From: an uncultured Bacteroidia bacterium
GTDB taxonomy: Bacteria > Bacteroidota > Bacteroidia > Bacteroidales > UBA932
NCBI GenBank assembly: GCA_902794005.1
Contig: CADBFO010000008.1
Span: forward strand, 1-55,447
Direction of reading: 5' to 3'
DNA length: 55,447 nt
Both the position numbers and the translations under genes were made by a program. The notes beneath the pieces were generated by a model that was not told the origin of the DNA, searched no databases, and was given only the letters and a program-made list of their open reading frames with translations. Below are positions 34,522 through 46,315 of the stretch, in pieces. Position 1 is the stretch's first letter, and each line of letters begins with the position of its first letter.

Positions 34522-36918
34522 ATGATACTTTCGGATTTGGCGACGGGAGAAAAAGCCGTCATCGAACGCGTTCACGGCCATGGAAGTTTCCGTAAACGCC
34601 TCATTGAGATGGGGTTCATACAGGGAAAAGAAGTGAAAGTGGTGCTGAACGCGCCGCTCAAGGATCCCATCGAATATGAGATTATCGGCTATAAAGTCTC
34701 TCTCCGCAGGGAGGAGGCCCGGCAGATAGAGGTGGTCACCGAAGCGGAGGCCCGCGAGGCCCTGGTGAGCGACGAGCATCTGCAGGCCCTTCCCGGAGAC
34801 CTGGAAGAAAAACAGCGCCTGGACCGCGCCCTGGCCCATGTGGCCGAGGAGCGTCATCACAATATCCGGGTGGCCCTGGTGGGAAACCCCAACTGCGGAA
34901 AAACCTCCCTGTTCAACATCGCCTCCGGCAGCCACGAACACGTGGGCAACTATTCCGGCGTTACGGTGGATGCCAAGGAAGGGCATTTCCGCTTCAAGGA
35001 CTATGACATCACCCTGGTGGATCTTCCGGGCACCTATTCCCTCAGCGCTTATTCTCCGGAGGAGCTCTATGTGAGGAAAAACCTCCTGGAAGCCATGCCG
35101 GACGTAGTGGTGAACGTGGTGGATGCTTCCAATATCGAGCGCAACCTTTATCTCACCACCCAGCTCATCGACATGAACTTGCGCACCGTAATGGCCCTGA
35201 ATATGTACGATGAGCTGCAAAGCAAGGGTGACAATCTGGATACCAAGCAGTTAGGCTATCTTCTGGGCATGCCGGTATGCCCCACGGTGAGCCGTGACGG
35301 CCAGGGCATTCCGGAACTCTTCGACACCGTCATCAAGATTTACGAACAGGCCGATCCCAAACTGGCCCGGCATATCCACATCAACCACGGGACCGAACTG
35401 GAAAAGAGCATCAAACGCATCCAGGAAGTGATTTACGGAAACGACGACGTCCGCTCCCGCTACTCTACCCGCTACCTGGCCATCAAATACCTGGAGACCG
35501 ACAAGGAGGTGGAAGGCATCCTGGCCCGGGTTCCTGAGGCCGATATGCTGCAGAAAGTCCGCCGGGAAGAAGAAGAGCGCATCCGGCAGCTGCTGGGAAC
35601 ATCGGCCGAAAGCGCCGTCGTAGATGCCAAATATGCCTTCATCCAGGGCGCCCTGGCCGAAACCTACGAAAAATACCGGGAAGAGCGTCCGAGGCGCACC
35701 CTGACCGACCGCTTCGACGCCGTTGTCACCAACCAGTGGGCGGCCTTCCCCATCTTTATCCTGCTGCTCTGGTTCGTGTTCTGGGCCACCTTCACCATCG
35801 GCCAGTATCCCATGGACTGGATTGACTGGCTGGTCGCGAAATTCGGCGAATGGGCGGGCGGAATGATGGCCGACGGCTGGTTCAGGGACCTCATGGTGGA
35901 CGGCGTGATTGCCGGGGTGGGCAGCGTGCTGGTGTTCCTGCCCAACATCATGATCCTGTATTTCTTCATCTCCATCATGGAGGACAGCGGATACATGGCC
36001 CGTGCCGCGTTTATCGTGGACAAACTGATGCACAGAATCGGCCTGCACGGGAAAAGTTTCATCCCCATGGTGATGGGGTTCGGCTGCAATGTGCCGGCCA
36101 TCATGGCCACCCGCAGCATCGAAAGCCGCAAGAGCCGGCTCATCACCATCGCCATCATCCCGTTCATGTCCTGCGCGGGCCGATTGCCCATTTTCGTGCT
36201 CTTCGCGGGAGCCTTTTTCCCGAAAAACCCCGCCACAGCACTGCTGGGCATCTATCTGCTGGGAATTGTGCTGGCTATTTTATCGGCCATGGTGCTGTCC
36301 AAATTCGTCAAGGACGATGACTTGCCGTTTGTGATGGAACTGCCGCCGTACCGCGTCCCTACCGGAAAAGCCATCTGGCGCCATACCTGGGAAAAAGGCA
36401 AGCAGTATCTGGAAAAGATGGCTACCACCATCCTCCTGTTCTCGGTGGCCATCTGGTTCCTCGGGTACTTCCCGCGCCACGAAGGCGCCACCACGGCCTA
36501 TCAGCAGGAGCATTCCTATATCGGCACGCTGGGCAAATTCATCGAGCCGGTGAATGAGCCGCTGGGCTTCAACTGGAAAATGGACGTGGGACTGCTGGCC
36601 GGCGTCGGAGCCAAAGAACTGGTTATCAGCACTATGGGCGTGATGTACGCCCAGGACGGCGAGGAATATGAAGGTCTGGGAGACGCTGAGGACACCGCCC
36701 TGCAGAGCGCCCTCAAGGCCACGGTTCCTACGGCGGCGGCCCTGGCGTTCATGGTGTTCGTGCTGCTGTACTTCCCCTGCATCGCCACCTTCGTGGCCAC
36801 CAAGAACGAGACCGGAAAGTGGCGCTGGGCCATCCTCCTGGCACTGTACACCATCCTGGTGGCCTGGGTCTGCGCCTTTGCCGCCTACCGGGTGGGCCTC
36901 CTCCTCTGGCCGATGTAA
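34522..36918 (+). CDS. feoB: FeoA-FeoB fusion ferrous iron transporter
   Basis: 798 residues. An FeoA SH3-like domain comes first (~1-75: SDLATGEKAVIERVHGHGSF, RLIEMGFIQGKEV). FeoB follows: G domain with VALVGNPNCGKTSLFNIASG, switch region GVTVDAKEGHF, VDLPGTYSLSAYSPEE and a G4-like position NMYDE instead of NKxD; then the membrane domain with two Gate motifs and the Cys-containing PFMSCAGRLPIFVLF and FGCNVPAIMATRS. It imports Fe2+ across the inner membrane. The FeoA-FeoB fusion is usual in Bacteroidota. Monocistronic; repeat copy D starts 5 bases after its stop. Confidence 0.95.
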   Translation: MILSDLATGEKAVIERVHGHGSFRKRLIEMGFIQGKEVKVVLNAPLKDPIEYEIIGYKVSLRREEARQIEVVTEAEAREALVSDEHLQALPGDLEEKQRLDRALAHVAEERHHNIRVALVGNPNCGKTSLFNIASGSHEHVGNYSGVTVDAKEGHFRFKDYDITLVDLPGTYSLSAYSPEELYVRKNLLEAMPDVVVNVVDASNIERNLYLTTQLIDMNLRTVMALNMYDELQSKGDNLDTKQLGYLLGMPVCPTVSRDGQGIPELFDTVIKIYEQADPKLARHIHINHGTELEKSIKRIQEVIYGNDDVRSRYSTRYLAIKYLETDKEVEGILARVPEADMLQKVRREEEERIRQLLGTSAESAVVDAKYAFIQGALAETYEKYREERPRRTLTDRFDAVVTNQWAAFPIFILLLWFVFWATFTIGQYPMDWIDWLVAKFGEWAGGMMADGWFRDLMVDGVIAGVGSVLVFLPNIMILYFFISIMEDSGYMARAAFIVDKLMHRIGLHGKSFIPMVMGFGCNVPAIMATRSIESRKSRLITIAIIPFMSCAGRLPIFVLFAGAFFPKNPATALLGIYLLGIVLAILSAMVLSKFVKDDDLPFVMELPPYRVPTGKAIWRHTWEKGKQYLEKMATTILLFSVAIWFLGYFPRHEGATTAYQQEHSYIGTLGKFIEPVNEPLGFNWKMDVGLLAGVGAKELVISTMGVMYAQDGEEYEGLGDAEDTALQSALKATVPTAAALAFMVFVLLYFPCIATFVATKNETGKWRWAILLALYTILVAWVCAFAAYRVGLLLWPM

Positions 36919-36923
36919 AATCG

Positions 36924-37030
36924 GGTGGCCCATAACTCGTTATGTAACAATCACTTATGCATAATCCTCTGCACTTTTTGCGCAGAGGATTATCGGCAAT
37001 TGTTTGAATTTCAGCCGGTTACCTGCCACC
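36924..37030 (-). repeat. 107-bp palindromic element, copy D
   Basis: Begins GGTGGC and ends GCCACC; the stem ATAATCCTCTGCAC (36961-36974) pairs with GCGCAGAGGATTAT (36980-36993) around TTTTT, with one mismatch. Outer arms place it in the same orientation as copy A. It begins 5 bases after the feoB stop. Confidence 0.88.
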
Positions 37031-37154
37031 TCCATCTATTCCTCCCCGGGGCACCGCCGCCGGAATAAACGCCCTCCGGCGGCTACAGACCGGGCGCTGC
37101 GGGGGCAACGTGGACTAAGCCACGAAGTGAGAGCTTTGCGCCGATAGGGTGGCA

Positions 37155-37179
37155 AAAAGTCCCTCCCCCGAGGGGAGGG
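37155..37179 (-). terminator. Intrinsic terminator after hppA
   Basis: On the minus strand CCCTCCCC-tcg-GGGGAGGG forms an 8-bp GC stem followed by ACTTTTT, about 40-60 bases after the hppA stop. The rest of 37031-37217 is GC-rich and shows only two short repeats of GGGGGCAACGTGG. Confidence 0.6.
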
Positions 37180-37217
37180 GTTTCGGGTGGGGGCAACGTG
37201 GGCAATAACGCTGCACG

Positions 37218-39404
37218 TTAGTGCAGCATCACGGTGAGGCCGGCCATGACGATGGAGACCATGCTCATGAGTTTGATGAGGATGTTCAGCGAAGGGCCGG
37301 AGGTGTCTTTGAAGGGGTCGCCCACGGTGTCCCCCACGATGGTGGCCTTGTGGGCCGGGGAGTTCTTGCCGCCGTGGTGGCCTTCTTCCACAAACTTCTT
37401 GGCGTTGTCCCAGGAGCCGCCGGAATTGGCCAGGAAGATGGCCAGCACGAAGCCGGCTCCCAGTCCGCCGGAGAGCAGGCCGATTACGCCGGCCGGGCCC
37501 AGCAGCAGTCCCACCACCATCGGCGCGATGATGGCCAGCAGCGAGGGATAAATCATTTCCTGCTGGGCCGCCCTGGTGGAGATGCGGACGCAGGAGGTGT
37601 AGTCCGGACGCTGCTTCCCATGCAGGATGCCGGCAATTTCGCGGAACTGGCGGCGCACTTCCACCACCATCTTGGAGGCGGCGCGGCCCACGGCGTTCAT
37701 GGTGAGGCCGCAGAACAGGAAGGCCATCATGGAGCCGACAAAAATGCCCACCAGCACCTTGGGATTCATGAGGGTGATGTCGTAAAGGGATACGATGTCC
37801 GTTATGGACGCACTCACCGTTTCCACGCTGCGGTCTCCAATCTGGAGCACGGTCCGGCCCACATGGCCCAGGCCGATTTTAAGCTCTTCGATGTACGAAG
37901 CCAGCAGGGCCAGGGCGGTGAGGGCGGCCGAGCCGATGGCGAAGCCCTTGCCGGTGGCAGCCGTGGTGTTGCCCAGGGCGTCCAGCACGTCGGTCTTCTC
38001 ACGGACGGAAGGGTCCAGCCCGCTCATCTGGGCGTTGCCGCCGGCATTGTCGGCGATGGGCCCGTAAGCGTCTGTGGCCAAGGTGATTCCAAGGGTGGAA
38101 AGCATTCCGACCGCCGCAATGGAAACGCCGTACAGGCCCAGGCTCAGCGTCTGGGCGGAGAACACGAAGTCCGTGGCGAAGCCATAGGCCAGGAGGATGG
38201 CGATGCAGATGGTTATCACGGGAACGGCCGTGGAACGCATGCCCAGCCCCACGCCGTTGATGATCACGGTGGCGGAGCCGGTGGTGGCCGCTTCGGCCAG
38301 TTTCTGGACGGGCCGGTAGGAATGCGAGGTGTAGTATTCGGTGACCTTGCCGATGATTACGCCGGCGAGCAGGCCGCTGAGAACGCTCAGGGCCAGTTTC
38401 CACCAATTCGGGAAGCCCAGGAGGTAAAAGACCCCGAAGGAAAGGACGGCAATGAGGACGGCGGCCAGGTTGGTGCCCACGGACAGGGATTTAAGCAGGT
38501 CTTGAAGATGGGCCCCTTCCTTGGTCCGGACCATGTAAATGCCGATGATGGAAAGCACTACGCCGATGGCGGCAATCACCATCGGGGCCAGAATGGCACG
38601 CATCTGGACGGCGGTGCCGTCGGCAAAGAAGGCCGATGCGCCGAGGGCCATGGTGGCGAGGATGGAGCCGCAGTAACTTTCGTACAGGTCGGCGCCCATG
38701 CCGGCCACGTCGCCCACGTTGTCACCCACGTTGTCGGCGATGGTGGCGGGGTTGCGGGGGTCGTCCTCCGGGATGTCCTGCTCCACCTTGCCCACGATAT
38801 CGGCCCCCACGTCGGCCGCCTTGGTATAGATGCCGCCGCCCACGCGGGCGAAGAGAGCCTGCGTAGAGGCACCCATGCCGAAGGTGAGCATGGTGGTGGT
38901 GATGATGACCAGGTTCTGTGCGTCGCTGGGGTCATAGAACAATTTGAGGACGCTCCACCAAATGGCGATGTCCAGCAGGCCGAGGCCTACCACCGTGAGG
39001 CCCATGACGGCGCCGCTGCGGAAGGCAATCTTGAGGCCGGAATTGAGGCTGCGCATGGTGGCGTTGGTGGTGCGGGCACTGGCGTATGTGGCCGTTTTCA
39101 TGCCCACGAAACCGGCCAGGCCGCTGAAGAAGCCGCCGGTGAGGAAAGCAAACGGAACCCAGGGGTTCTGCACGCCGAACCCGTAGGCCAGAACGGCAAA
39201 CAGGGCGGCCAGAATCAGGAATACGACAATGACAACTTTGTACTGTTGCCGGAGGTACGCCATGGCGCCTTCGCGCACATACTGCGCAATCTCTTTCATC
39301 GTGGGAGTGCCTTCGCTTTCCTTCATCATCTGACGGAAGAAAATCCAGGCGAAAAGCAGGGCGATGACCGCTGCAACGGGCACCAGATAGAACAGGGAGG
39401 TCAT
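37218..39404 (-). CDS. hppA: Membrane-bound ion-pumping pyrophosphatase
   Basis: 728 residues with about 16 membrane helices. The pyrophosphate site is in KAADVGADIVGKVEQDIPED followed by DNVGDNVGDVAGMGADLYES; a second acidic cluster is near SGGSWDNAKKFVEEG and GDTVGDPFKDTSGPS. The sequence GNTTAATGKGFAIGSAAL has Ala where K+-independent enzymes have Lys, so it belongs to the K+-dependent class, which in Bacteroides includes pumps for Na+ or both Na+ and H+. It uses cytoplasmic PPi to energise the inner membrane. It is last in an operon behind pheS. Confidence 0.95.
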   Translation of the reverse strand: MTSLFYLVPVAAVIALLFAWIFFRQMMKESEGTPTMKEIAQYVREGAMAYLRQQYKVVIVVFLILAALFAVLAYGFGVQNPWVPFAFLTGGFFSGLAGFVGMKTATYASARTTNATMRSLNSGLKIAFRSGAVMGLTVVGLGLLDIAIWWSVLKLFYDPSDAQNLVIITTTMLTFGMGASTQALFARVGGGIYTKAADVGADIVGKVEQDIPEDDPRNPATIADNVGDNVGDVAGMGADLYESYCGSILATMALGASAFFADGTAVQMRAILAPMVIAAIGVVLSIIGIYMVRTKEGAHLQDLLKSLSVGTNLAAVLIAVLSFGVFYLLGFPNWWKLALSVLSGLLAGVIIGKVTEYYTSHSYRPVQKLAEAATTGSATVIINGVGLGMRSTAVPVITICIAILLAYGFATDFVFSAQTLSLGLYGVSIAAVGMLSTLGITLATDAYGPIADNAGGNAQMSGLDPSVREKTDVLDALGNTTAATGKGFAIGSAALTALALLASYIEELKIGLGHVGRTVLQIGDRSVETVSASITDIVSLYDITLMNPKVLVGIFVGSMMAFLFCGLTMNAVGRAASKMVVEVRRQFREIAGILHGKQRPDYTSCVRISTRAAQQEMIYPSLLAIIAPMVVGLLLGPAGVIGLLSGGLGAGFVLAIFLANSGGSWDNAKKFVEEGHHGGKNSPAHKATIVGDTVGDPFKDTSGPSLNILIKLMSMVSIVMAGLTVMLH

Positions 39405-39443
39405 GGTTAATGGTTAAGTTATCTGTGGTTGGCCGCCACCGGG

Positions 39444-40478
39444 CTAAACCTCGGTGGCGGTGGCGAATTCGCTGAGGAAGCGCATGTCGTTCTCGAAGTA
39501 GTGGCGGAGGTCGTTCACCTGCCACTTGAGCATGGCGATACGCTCTACGCCCATGCCGAAGGCGAAGCCGCTGTACTTTTCAGGGTCTATGCCGCTGGCC
39601 TTGAGGACGTTGGGGTCCACCATGCCGCAGCCCATGATTTCCAGCCAGCCGGTGCCCTTGCAGATGTTGCAGCCCTTGCCGTGGCAGATGTTGCAGCTGA
39701 CGTCCACCTCGGCGGACGGCTCCGTGAAGGGGAAATAGGAGGGACGCATGCGGATTTCGGTCTCCGGGCCGAACATTTCGCGGGCGAAGAGCAGGATGGC
39801 TTGTTTGAGGTCGGCGAAAGTGACGTCCTTGTCAATGTACAGACCCTCCACCTGATGGAAAATGCAATGGGCGCGGGCCGATATGGCTTCGTTGCGGAAA
39901 ACGCGTCCCGGGCACACCACGCGGATGGGCAGGGGCTGGGTTTCCATGGTGCGCACCTGCACGGAAGAGGTGTGGGTGCGGAGAAGAAGCGGGTTCAGGT
40001 GGCCGGTGCTTACGAAGAAGGTGTCCTGCATCTCGCGGGCGGGATGGTTGGGCGGGAAGTTCAAGGCTTCGAAGACATGGTAGTCATCCTCGATTTCCGG
40101 ACCTTCTGCCACGTCGTAACCGAATTTCCGGAAAATGTCCACAATCTGCTGGCGCACGATGGAAACCGGATGACGGGAACCCAGCGGAAAGGCGTCTCCG
40201 GGCATGGAGAGGTCTTCCTTGGGGGCATCGGCCTGGGCGCTTTCCTCCACGGAAAACTTGAGTTCCTCGATGCGGGCGTTGGCGGCCTTCTTGAGTTCGT
40301 TCAGCTTCTGGCCGTACTCGCGCTTGAGCTCGGGGGCCACGCTGCGGAACTGCTCCATGAGGGCCGTGATTTCACCTTTCTTGCCCAGAAAACGGATGCG
40401 GGCCTCCTCGGCCTCCTTGGCGGTGGTGGCTTTGAGTTCGCCCAGTTCCTTGAAAATTTGTTCGATCGCTTCTTTCAT
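39444..40478 (-). CDS. pheS: Phenylalanine--tRNA ligase alpha subunit
   Basis: 344 residues: N-terminal coiled coil (~1-90), then the class II core with motif 2 (VCPGRVFRNEAISARAHCIF), HQVEGLYIDKDVTFADLK and motif 3 (GFAFGMGVERIAMLKW). A four-Cys insert (CNICHGKGCNICKGTGW) is seen in the Bacteroidota-type enzyme and could bind zinc. It charges tRNA-Phe together with PheT, whose gene is not in this window. It lies 3 bases after a small secreted-protein gene and 39 bases before hppA. Confidence 0.96.
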   Translation of the reverse strand: MKEAIEQIFKELGELKATTAKEAEEARIRFLGKKGEITALMEQFRSVAPELKREYGQKLNELKKAANARIEELKFSVEESAQADAPKEDLSMPGDAFPLGSRHPVSIVRQQIVDIFRKFGYDVAEGPEIEDDYHVFEALNFPPNHPAREMQDTFFVSTGHLNPLLLRTHTSSVQVRTMETQPLPIRVVCPGRVFRNEAISARAHCIFHQVEGLYIDKDVTFADLKQAILLFAREMFGPETEIRMRPSYFPFTEPSAEVDVSCNICHGKGCNICKGTGWLEIMGCGMVDPNVLKASGIDPEKYSGFAFGMGVERIAMLKWQVNDLRHYFENDMRFLSEFATATEV

Positions 40479-40481
40479 ATC

Positions 40482-40898
40482 TTATTTTTTCTTTTTGTTC
40501 CTTTTGTCACGGGCTTCCTGGGCGCGACGGGCGCCGCTTTTCCAGTATTTGGCCCACTGCTCCTTCGTGAAGAACCGCTTGTAGGAGTCGTCGATGGCCT
40601 GCATCCACTTGTCCTGCACATTGACATACAGGTCCCGGTTTTCCACCATGGCCTTCTGCATGGATTCCATCTCCTCGGTCATGGCGCGGAAGTCATGCGT
40701 GAGGGTGGAGTCCACGTAAAACTCCTGCCAGTACTCCAAATCCAGCAGATGGCTCAGGCGCTGGACTTCCTTATCGACGAACTCCAGCAGCTGTTTTTCC
40801 TTTTCTTCCGCTGTCTGGGGCGGTTGATTTTGCGCTCCCGCAACAAAAACCGACAGGCAAAGGGCCGCTATTACGTTCAATAAACGATAAATTTTCAT
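40482..40898 (-). CDS. Small periplasmic coiled-coil protein
   Basis: 138 residues with a signal peptide (LLNVIAALCLSVFVAGAQ). The remainder is highly charged and helical (TAEEKEKQLLEFVDKEVQRL, MTEEMESMQKAMVENRDLYV) and ends in a basic tail KRNKKKK. No known family recognised, though the conserved place just upstream of pheS suggests a cotranscribed housekeeping protein. Promoter box TAATTTTG lies 25 bases upstream, within a divergent control region. Confidence 0.75.
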   Translation of the reverse strand: MKIYRLLNVIAALCLSVFVAGAQNQPPQTAEEKEKQLLEFVDKEVQRLSHLLDLEYWQEFYVDSTLTHDFRAMTEEMESMQKAMVENRDLYVNVQDKWMQAIDDSYKRFFTKEQWAKYWKSGARRAQEARDKRNKKKK

Positions 40899-40931
40899 AC
40901 CTTTGTAATCTGTTGTCAGATGACAAAATTA
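40898..40931. promoter_or_regulatory. Overlapping divergent promoters with a palindrome between the boxes
   Basis: TACCTTTG (40898-40905, plus strand) faces TAATTTTG (40931-40924, minus strand). Between and over them lie TTGTCA-GA-TGACAA (40913-40926) and an overlapping ATCTG-TTGT-CAGAT (40908-40921). A protein bound here could control the pheS operon and the C69 peptidase gene together. Confidence 0.45.
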
Positions 40932-40960
40932 CGCAATAAATCGAAAAAGCCCAAAATACG

Positions 40961-42754
40961 ATGAGAAAATCGCTCCTTTATCTGCTCGTAACCGCCGCGT
41001 TCCTGCTTCTTTCCGGTACGGAAGGCAACACCTGCACCAATGTCATCGTCACCCGCGGCGCCAGCCGGGACGGGTCGGTGATGGTCTCTTACTCCGCAGA
41101 CTCGCACACCCTTTTCGGAGAATTGTACTTCAAGCCTGCGGCCGACTGGAAACCCGGCACCATGCTTCCCATCTACGACTGGGATACCCACCGTTACCTG
41201 GGTGAAATCGAACAGGTTCCCCACACCTACCAGACAGTGGGCAACATGAATGAGTTCCAGGTGATTATCACGGAAACCACCTGGGGCGGAAGGCCCGAAC
41301 TGGAAGACCGGAAAGGCGGAATCGACTATGGCAGCCTCATCTATGTGGCCCTGCAGCGTTCCCGCACCGCCCGGGAGGCCATCGAGGTCATCGTGAGCCT
41401 GGCCAACGAGTACGGCTACGCCTCCGGAGGCGAAACCTTCTCCATCGCCGACAAGAACGAAGCCTGGATCATGGAACTCATCGGCAAGGGAACCAATATC
41501 AAGAACGGCGTCAATGTGAACAGGGGCATCGTCTGGGTGGCCATGCGCGTGCCGGACGGCGCCATCTGCGCCCATGCCAACCAGGCCCGTATCGGCAAGT
41601 TCCCCCTGAACGACCCCGACAACTGCCTCTACGCCCCGGACGTGATTTCGTTCGCCCGCAAAAAAGGATATTTCGACGGCCTGGACAGCGATTTCAGCTT
41701 CAAAAAGGCCTACAATCCCATTGACTTCGGAACCGTGCGCGGCTGCGACGCCCGCGCCTGGAGCGCCTTCAACATCCTCACCGAGGGCTGGTTCTCCTTC
41801 TACGATGAAGAAGGCAACGCCGTCACCCGCGATGCCTTTTCCTACCTGGACTATGTGATGGGAAACAACCTGGAGGGAGACTTCCCCCTGTTCGTATTCC
41901 CCCGCAAGAAGGCCGGCGTGAAGGAGGTGGCCGATGTCATGAGGGACCACTTCGAGGGAACGCCCATGGATATGACCCAGGATATCGGCGCCGGCGGAAA
42001 CGCCCTCCCGTACCGCTGGAGGCCCATGGAATTCCAGGATGCCGAAGGAAACACCTATGTGAACGAGCGCGCCATCGCCACCCAGCAGACGGGATTCTGG
42101 ATGGTGGGACAAGCCCGCAATTACGTGCCCGACGTGGTGGGCGGCATCCTGTGGTTCGGCACCGACGACGCCGCCACCTCCTACCTTACTCCCATCTATA
42201 CGGCTACCACGGAGGTGCCCGACTGTTTCCGCGAGGGGAACGGAGACATGCTGCATTACTCCCCCACGTCCTCCTTCTGGATCAACAACCGCATCTCCAA
42301 CGCCTGCTATAAGATGTATAACGTCATGGCTCCTTACGTGAGGGCCAAGGTGGATTTGTTCGAAATCGAGCAGATGGAGCAGCGCACCCATTCGGTGGAC
42401 AGCATGGCCGTGGTGATGTACAACCAGGTGGCCGTGAAGCTGCAGAAAAAACTCTCCTCCAGGGGAGACGTGATGGTGCAGCGGAAACCTTTCGCCAAGG
42501 TGGTGGAATACGTAACCGATTATACCGTGAACACGGCCCAGCAGCAGTTTGCCGCCTGGCAGAACCTGGAAGTGGAGCTGCTGGTGAAGTTCATGGACGG
42601 AAATGTGAAGCCCCAGGATGAAAACGGCCGGTTCAAGCATTCGAAGTATTCCGAGCAGATGCCGGAGAACGTGGAATGGCCCGGCTACACCCAGCTTTGG
42701 AAAGAAACGGTGGCCCAGGAGCACGGTCACACCATCAAAGTCCCCCAAAACTGA
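40961..42754 (+). CDS. Peptidase family C69 dipeptidase
   Basis: 597 residues with a signal peptide. Right after it comes the N-terminal nucleophile Cys in GNTCTNVIVTRGASRDGSVM, as in C69/U34 dipeptidases, which mature by exposing that Cys. Further family blocks are EVIVSLANEYGYASGGETFS, WVAMRVPDGAICAHANQARI and NYVPDVVGGILWFGTDDAAT. It probably degrades dipeptides in the periplasm or outside. Length is typical for the longer Bacteroidota form. It is coupled to the phosphatase gene, which starts 2 bases after its stop. Confidence 0.92.
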   Translation: MRKSLLYLLVTAAFLLLSGTEGNTCTNVIVTRGASRDGSVMVSYSADSHTLFGELYFKPAADWKPGTMLPIYDWDTHRYLGEIEQVPHTYQTVGNMNEFQVIITETTWGGRPELEDRKGGIDYGSLIYVALQRSRTAREAIEVIVSLANEYGYASGGETFSIADKNEAWIMELIGKGTNIKNGVNVNRGIVWVAMRVPDGAICAHANQARIGKFPLNDPDNCLYAPDVISFARKKGYFDGLDSDFSFKKAYNPIDFGTVRGCDARAWSAFNILTEGWFSFYDEEGNAVTRDAFSYLDYVMGNNLEGDFPLFVFPRKKAGVKEVADVMRDHFEGTPMDMTQDIGAGGNALPYRWRPMEFQDAEGNTYVNERAIATQQTGFWMVGQARNYVPDVVGGILWFGTDDAATSYLTPIYTATTEVPDCFREGNGDMLHYSPTSSFWINNRISNACYKMYNVMAPYVRAKVDLFEIEQMEQRTHSVDSMAVVMYNQVAVKLQKKLSSRGDVMVQRKPFAKVVEYVTDYTVNTAQQQFAAWQNLEVELLVKFMDGNVKPQDENGRFKHSKYSEQMPENVEWPGYTQLWKETVAQEHGHTIKVPQN

Positions 42755-42756
42755 TT

Positions 42757-43995
42757 ATGGGAAAGAACCTTGTCCTTCTCCTCGCGGCAGCCCTTTCCGT
42801 CCTGCCCCTGGCCGCCCAGCGCAACACCCGGGAAGAAATATCGGCCGATATCGAGCGCACCGGCGGCGTGCATTTCCTTTACCCGACGGACCAGCCTGTC
42901 CCCGCAGCGGCCCCAAAAGGCTATAAGCCCTTCTATGTGAGCCATGTGGGCCGGCACGGCTCCCGCTACGCCCTGGGCAGCACGGTGTATGAAGACCTGC
43001 TGGCCGTATGGAACAAGGCGTCCGAACAAGGGCTCCTCACCCCGGAGGGACAGCAGTTCTACAAAGACTATCTGGCCATCTACCCGGTCCTTTGCCGCCG
43101 CGAAGGCATTCTCACGGAGAAAGGCCAGGCGCAGCACCGCTACATCGCCTCCCGGATTTACAGGAACTACCCCGAGGTGTTCAAGGGAAAAACGCACGCC
43201 GAGGCCGTCTCCACGGTTTCCCACCGCGTGATTGCGAGCATGTTCTCCTTCCTGAGCGAACTGGACAACCTGGACAAGGACTTCACCTTCCACGCCGACT
43301 ACGGCCACCCCTACCAGGCCTACCTCCTTCCGGACATCATCGACTCTTCCGAGGAGCGCGGCGGAGAGGCCGAGGTGAAGTTCAAGCGCTTCCGCGACAA
43401 CGTCCTGGACCTGGACGCCATGCTGGCGCGATGGTTCAAGAGGACCCGCGGCCTGGTGGACAACAAATACAAGTTCTGCTTTGACCTTCACACCATGCTG
43501 TCCACCCTGGACAACCTGGACGTGCCCGTTCCGGAGCAGCTGTACAAGCTTTACACGCCCGAGGAGCGCTATGCCCTGTGGCGCGTGAACAATTTCCGCG
43601 ACTACCAGATCGCGGGCCCGTCGCCCGATACGCAGAATCTCCGCGTCAAGGCCATGAAGGCCCTCTACGAGGACTTGGTGACCAAGGCCGATGAAGACAT
43701 CGCCGGCGGACGCGTCCGGCTGCGCCTGCGTTTCGCCCACGATTCCACCCTGATGCCGCTGCTGTCCCTTCTGGGCGTGAACGGCATGAACGAGGCGGTG
43801 GAAAATCCCTTCGAGGTGGAAAACTACTGGCGCAGTTACGACGTCCCCATGGCCTGCAACCTGCAGCTGGTCTTTTTCAAAAGCAAAAAGAATCCGGAAA
43901 TACTGTTCCAGATTCTTTTGAACGGCAGGGAAGCCACGCTTCCCCTTGAGATGGCCGCTCCCGGCTCCTTCTACCGCTGGGAGGACTTCAAAACA

Positions 43996-44013
<18 letters not shown>
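42757..44013 (+). CDS. Secreted histidine acid phosphatase (MINPP-like)
   Basis: 418 residues from ATG 42757, which begins a signal peptide (NLVLLLAAALSVLPLAAQ). The catalytic RHG motif is in SHVGRHGSRYALGS and the proton-donor HD in LRFAHDSTLMPLLSLLG. The overall layout matches clade-2 histidine phosphatases such as multiple inositol polyphosphate phosphatase and glucose-1-phosphatase, so phytate-type substrates are plausible but unproven. The final 18 bases overlap the 3' end of the convergent clpB gene. Confidence 0.85.
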
Positions 44014-46164
<2,151 letters not shown>

Positions 46165-46220
46165 AGTTCTTTTCTCCTTTTTCCCGAACTATGGCAATCT
46201 CCGTTCCTGAACCCGTTTTC

Positions 46221-46235
46221 CTGCCAAATTGGCAG
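46221..46235. promoter_or_regulatory. Palindrome upstream of clpB (heat-shock operator candidate)
   Basis: CTGCCAAATTGGCAG is a perfect 15-base palindrome 57 bases before the clpB ATG, followed by a further ATTGGCA. Its place suits a stress-response operator; no matching TAnnTTTG box or GG-N10-GC sigma-54 site was found with it. Confidence 0.4.
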
Positions 46236-46315
46236 ATTGGCAAAACAACTACCGCCCCGACAAACAGAATAATCTCTCTGTCGAGGTGGCAGGTAAAATG
46301 CGAAAAAACAGGGTT

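Noticed and set aside
46201-46260. Sigma-54 promoter before clpB
   Set aside because: TGGCA is present but the GG-to-GC spacing of ten bases is not met on either strand.
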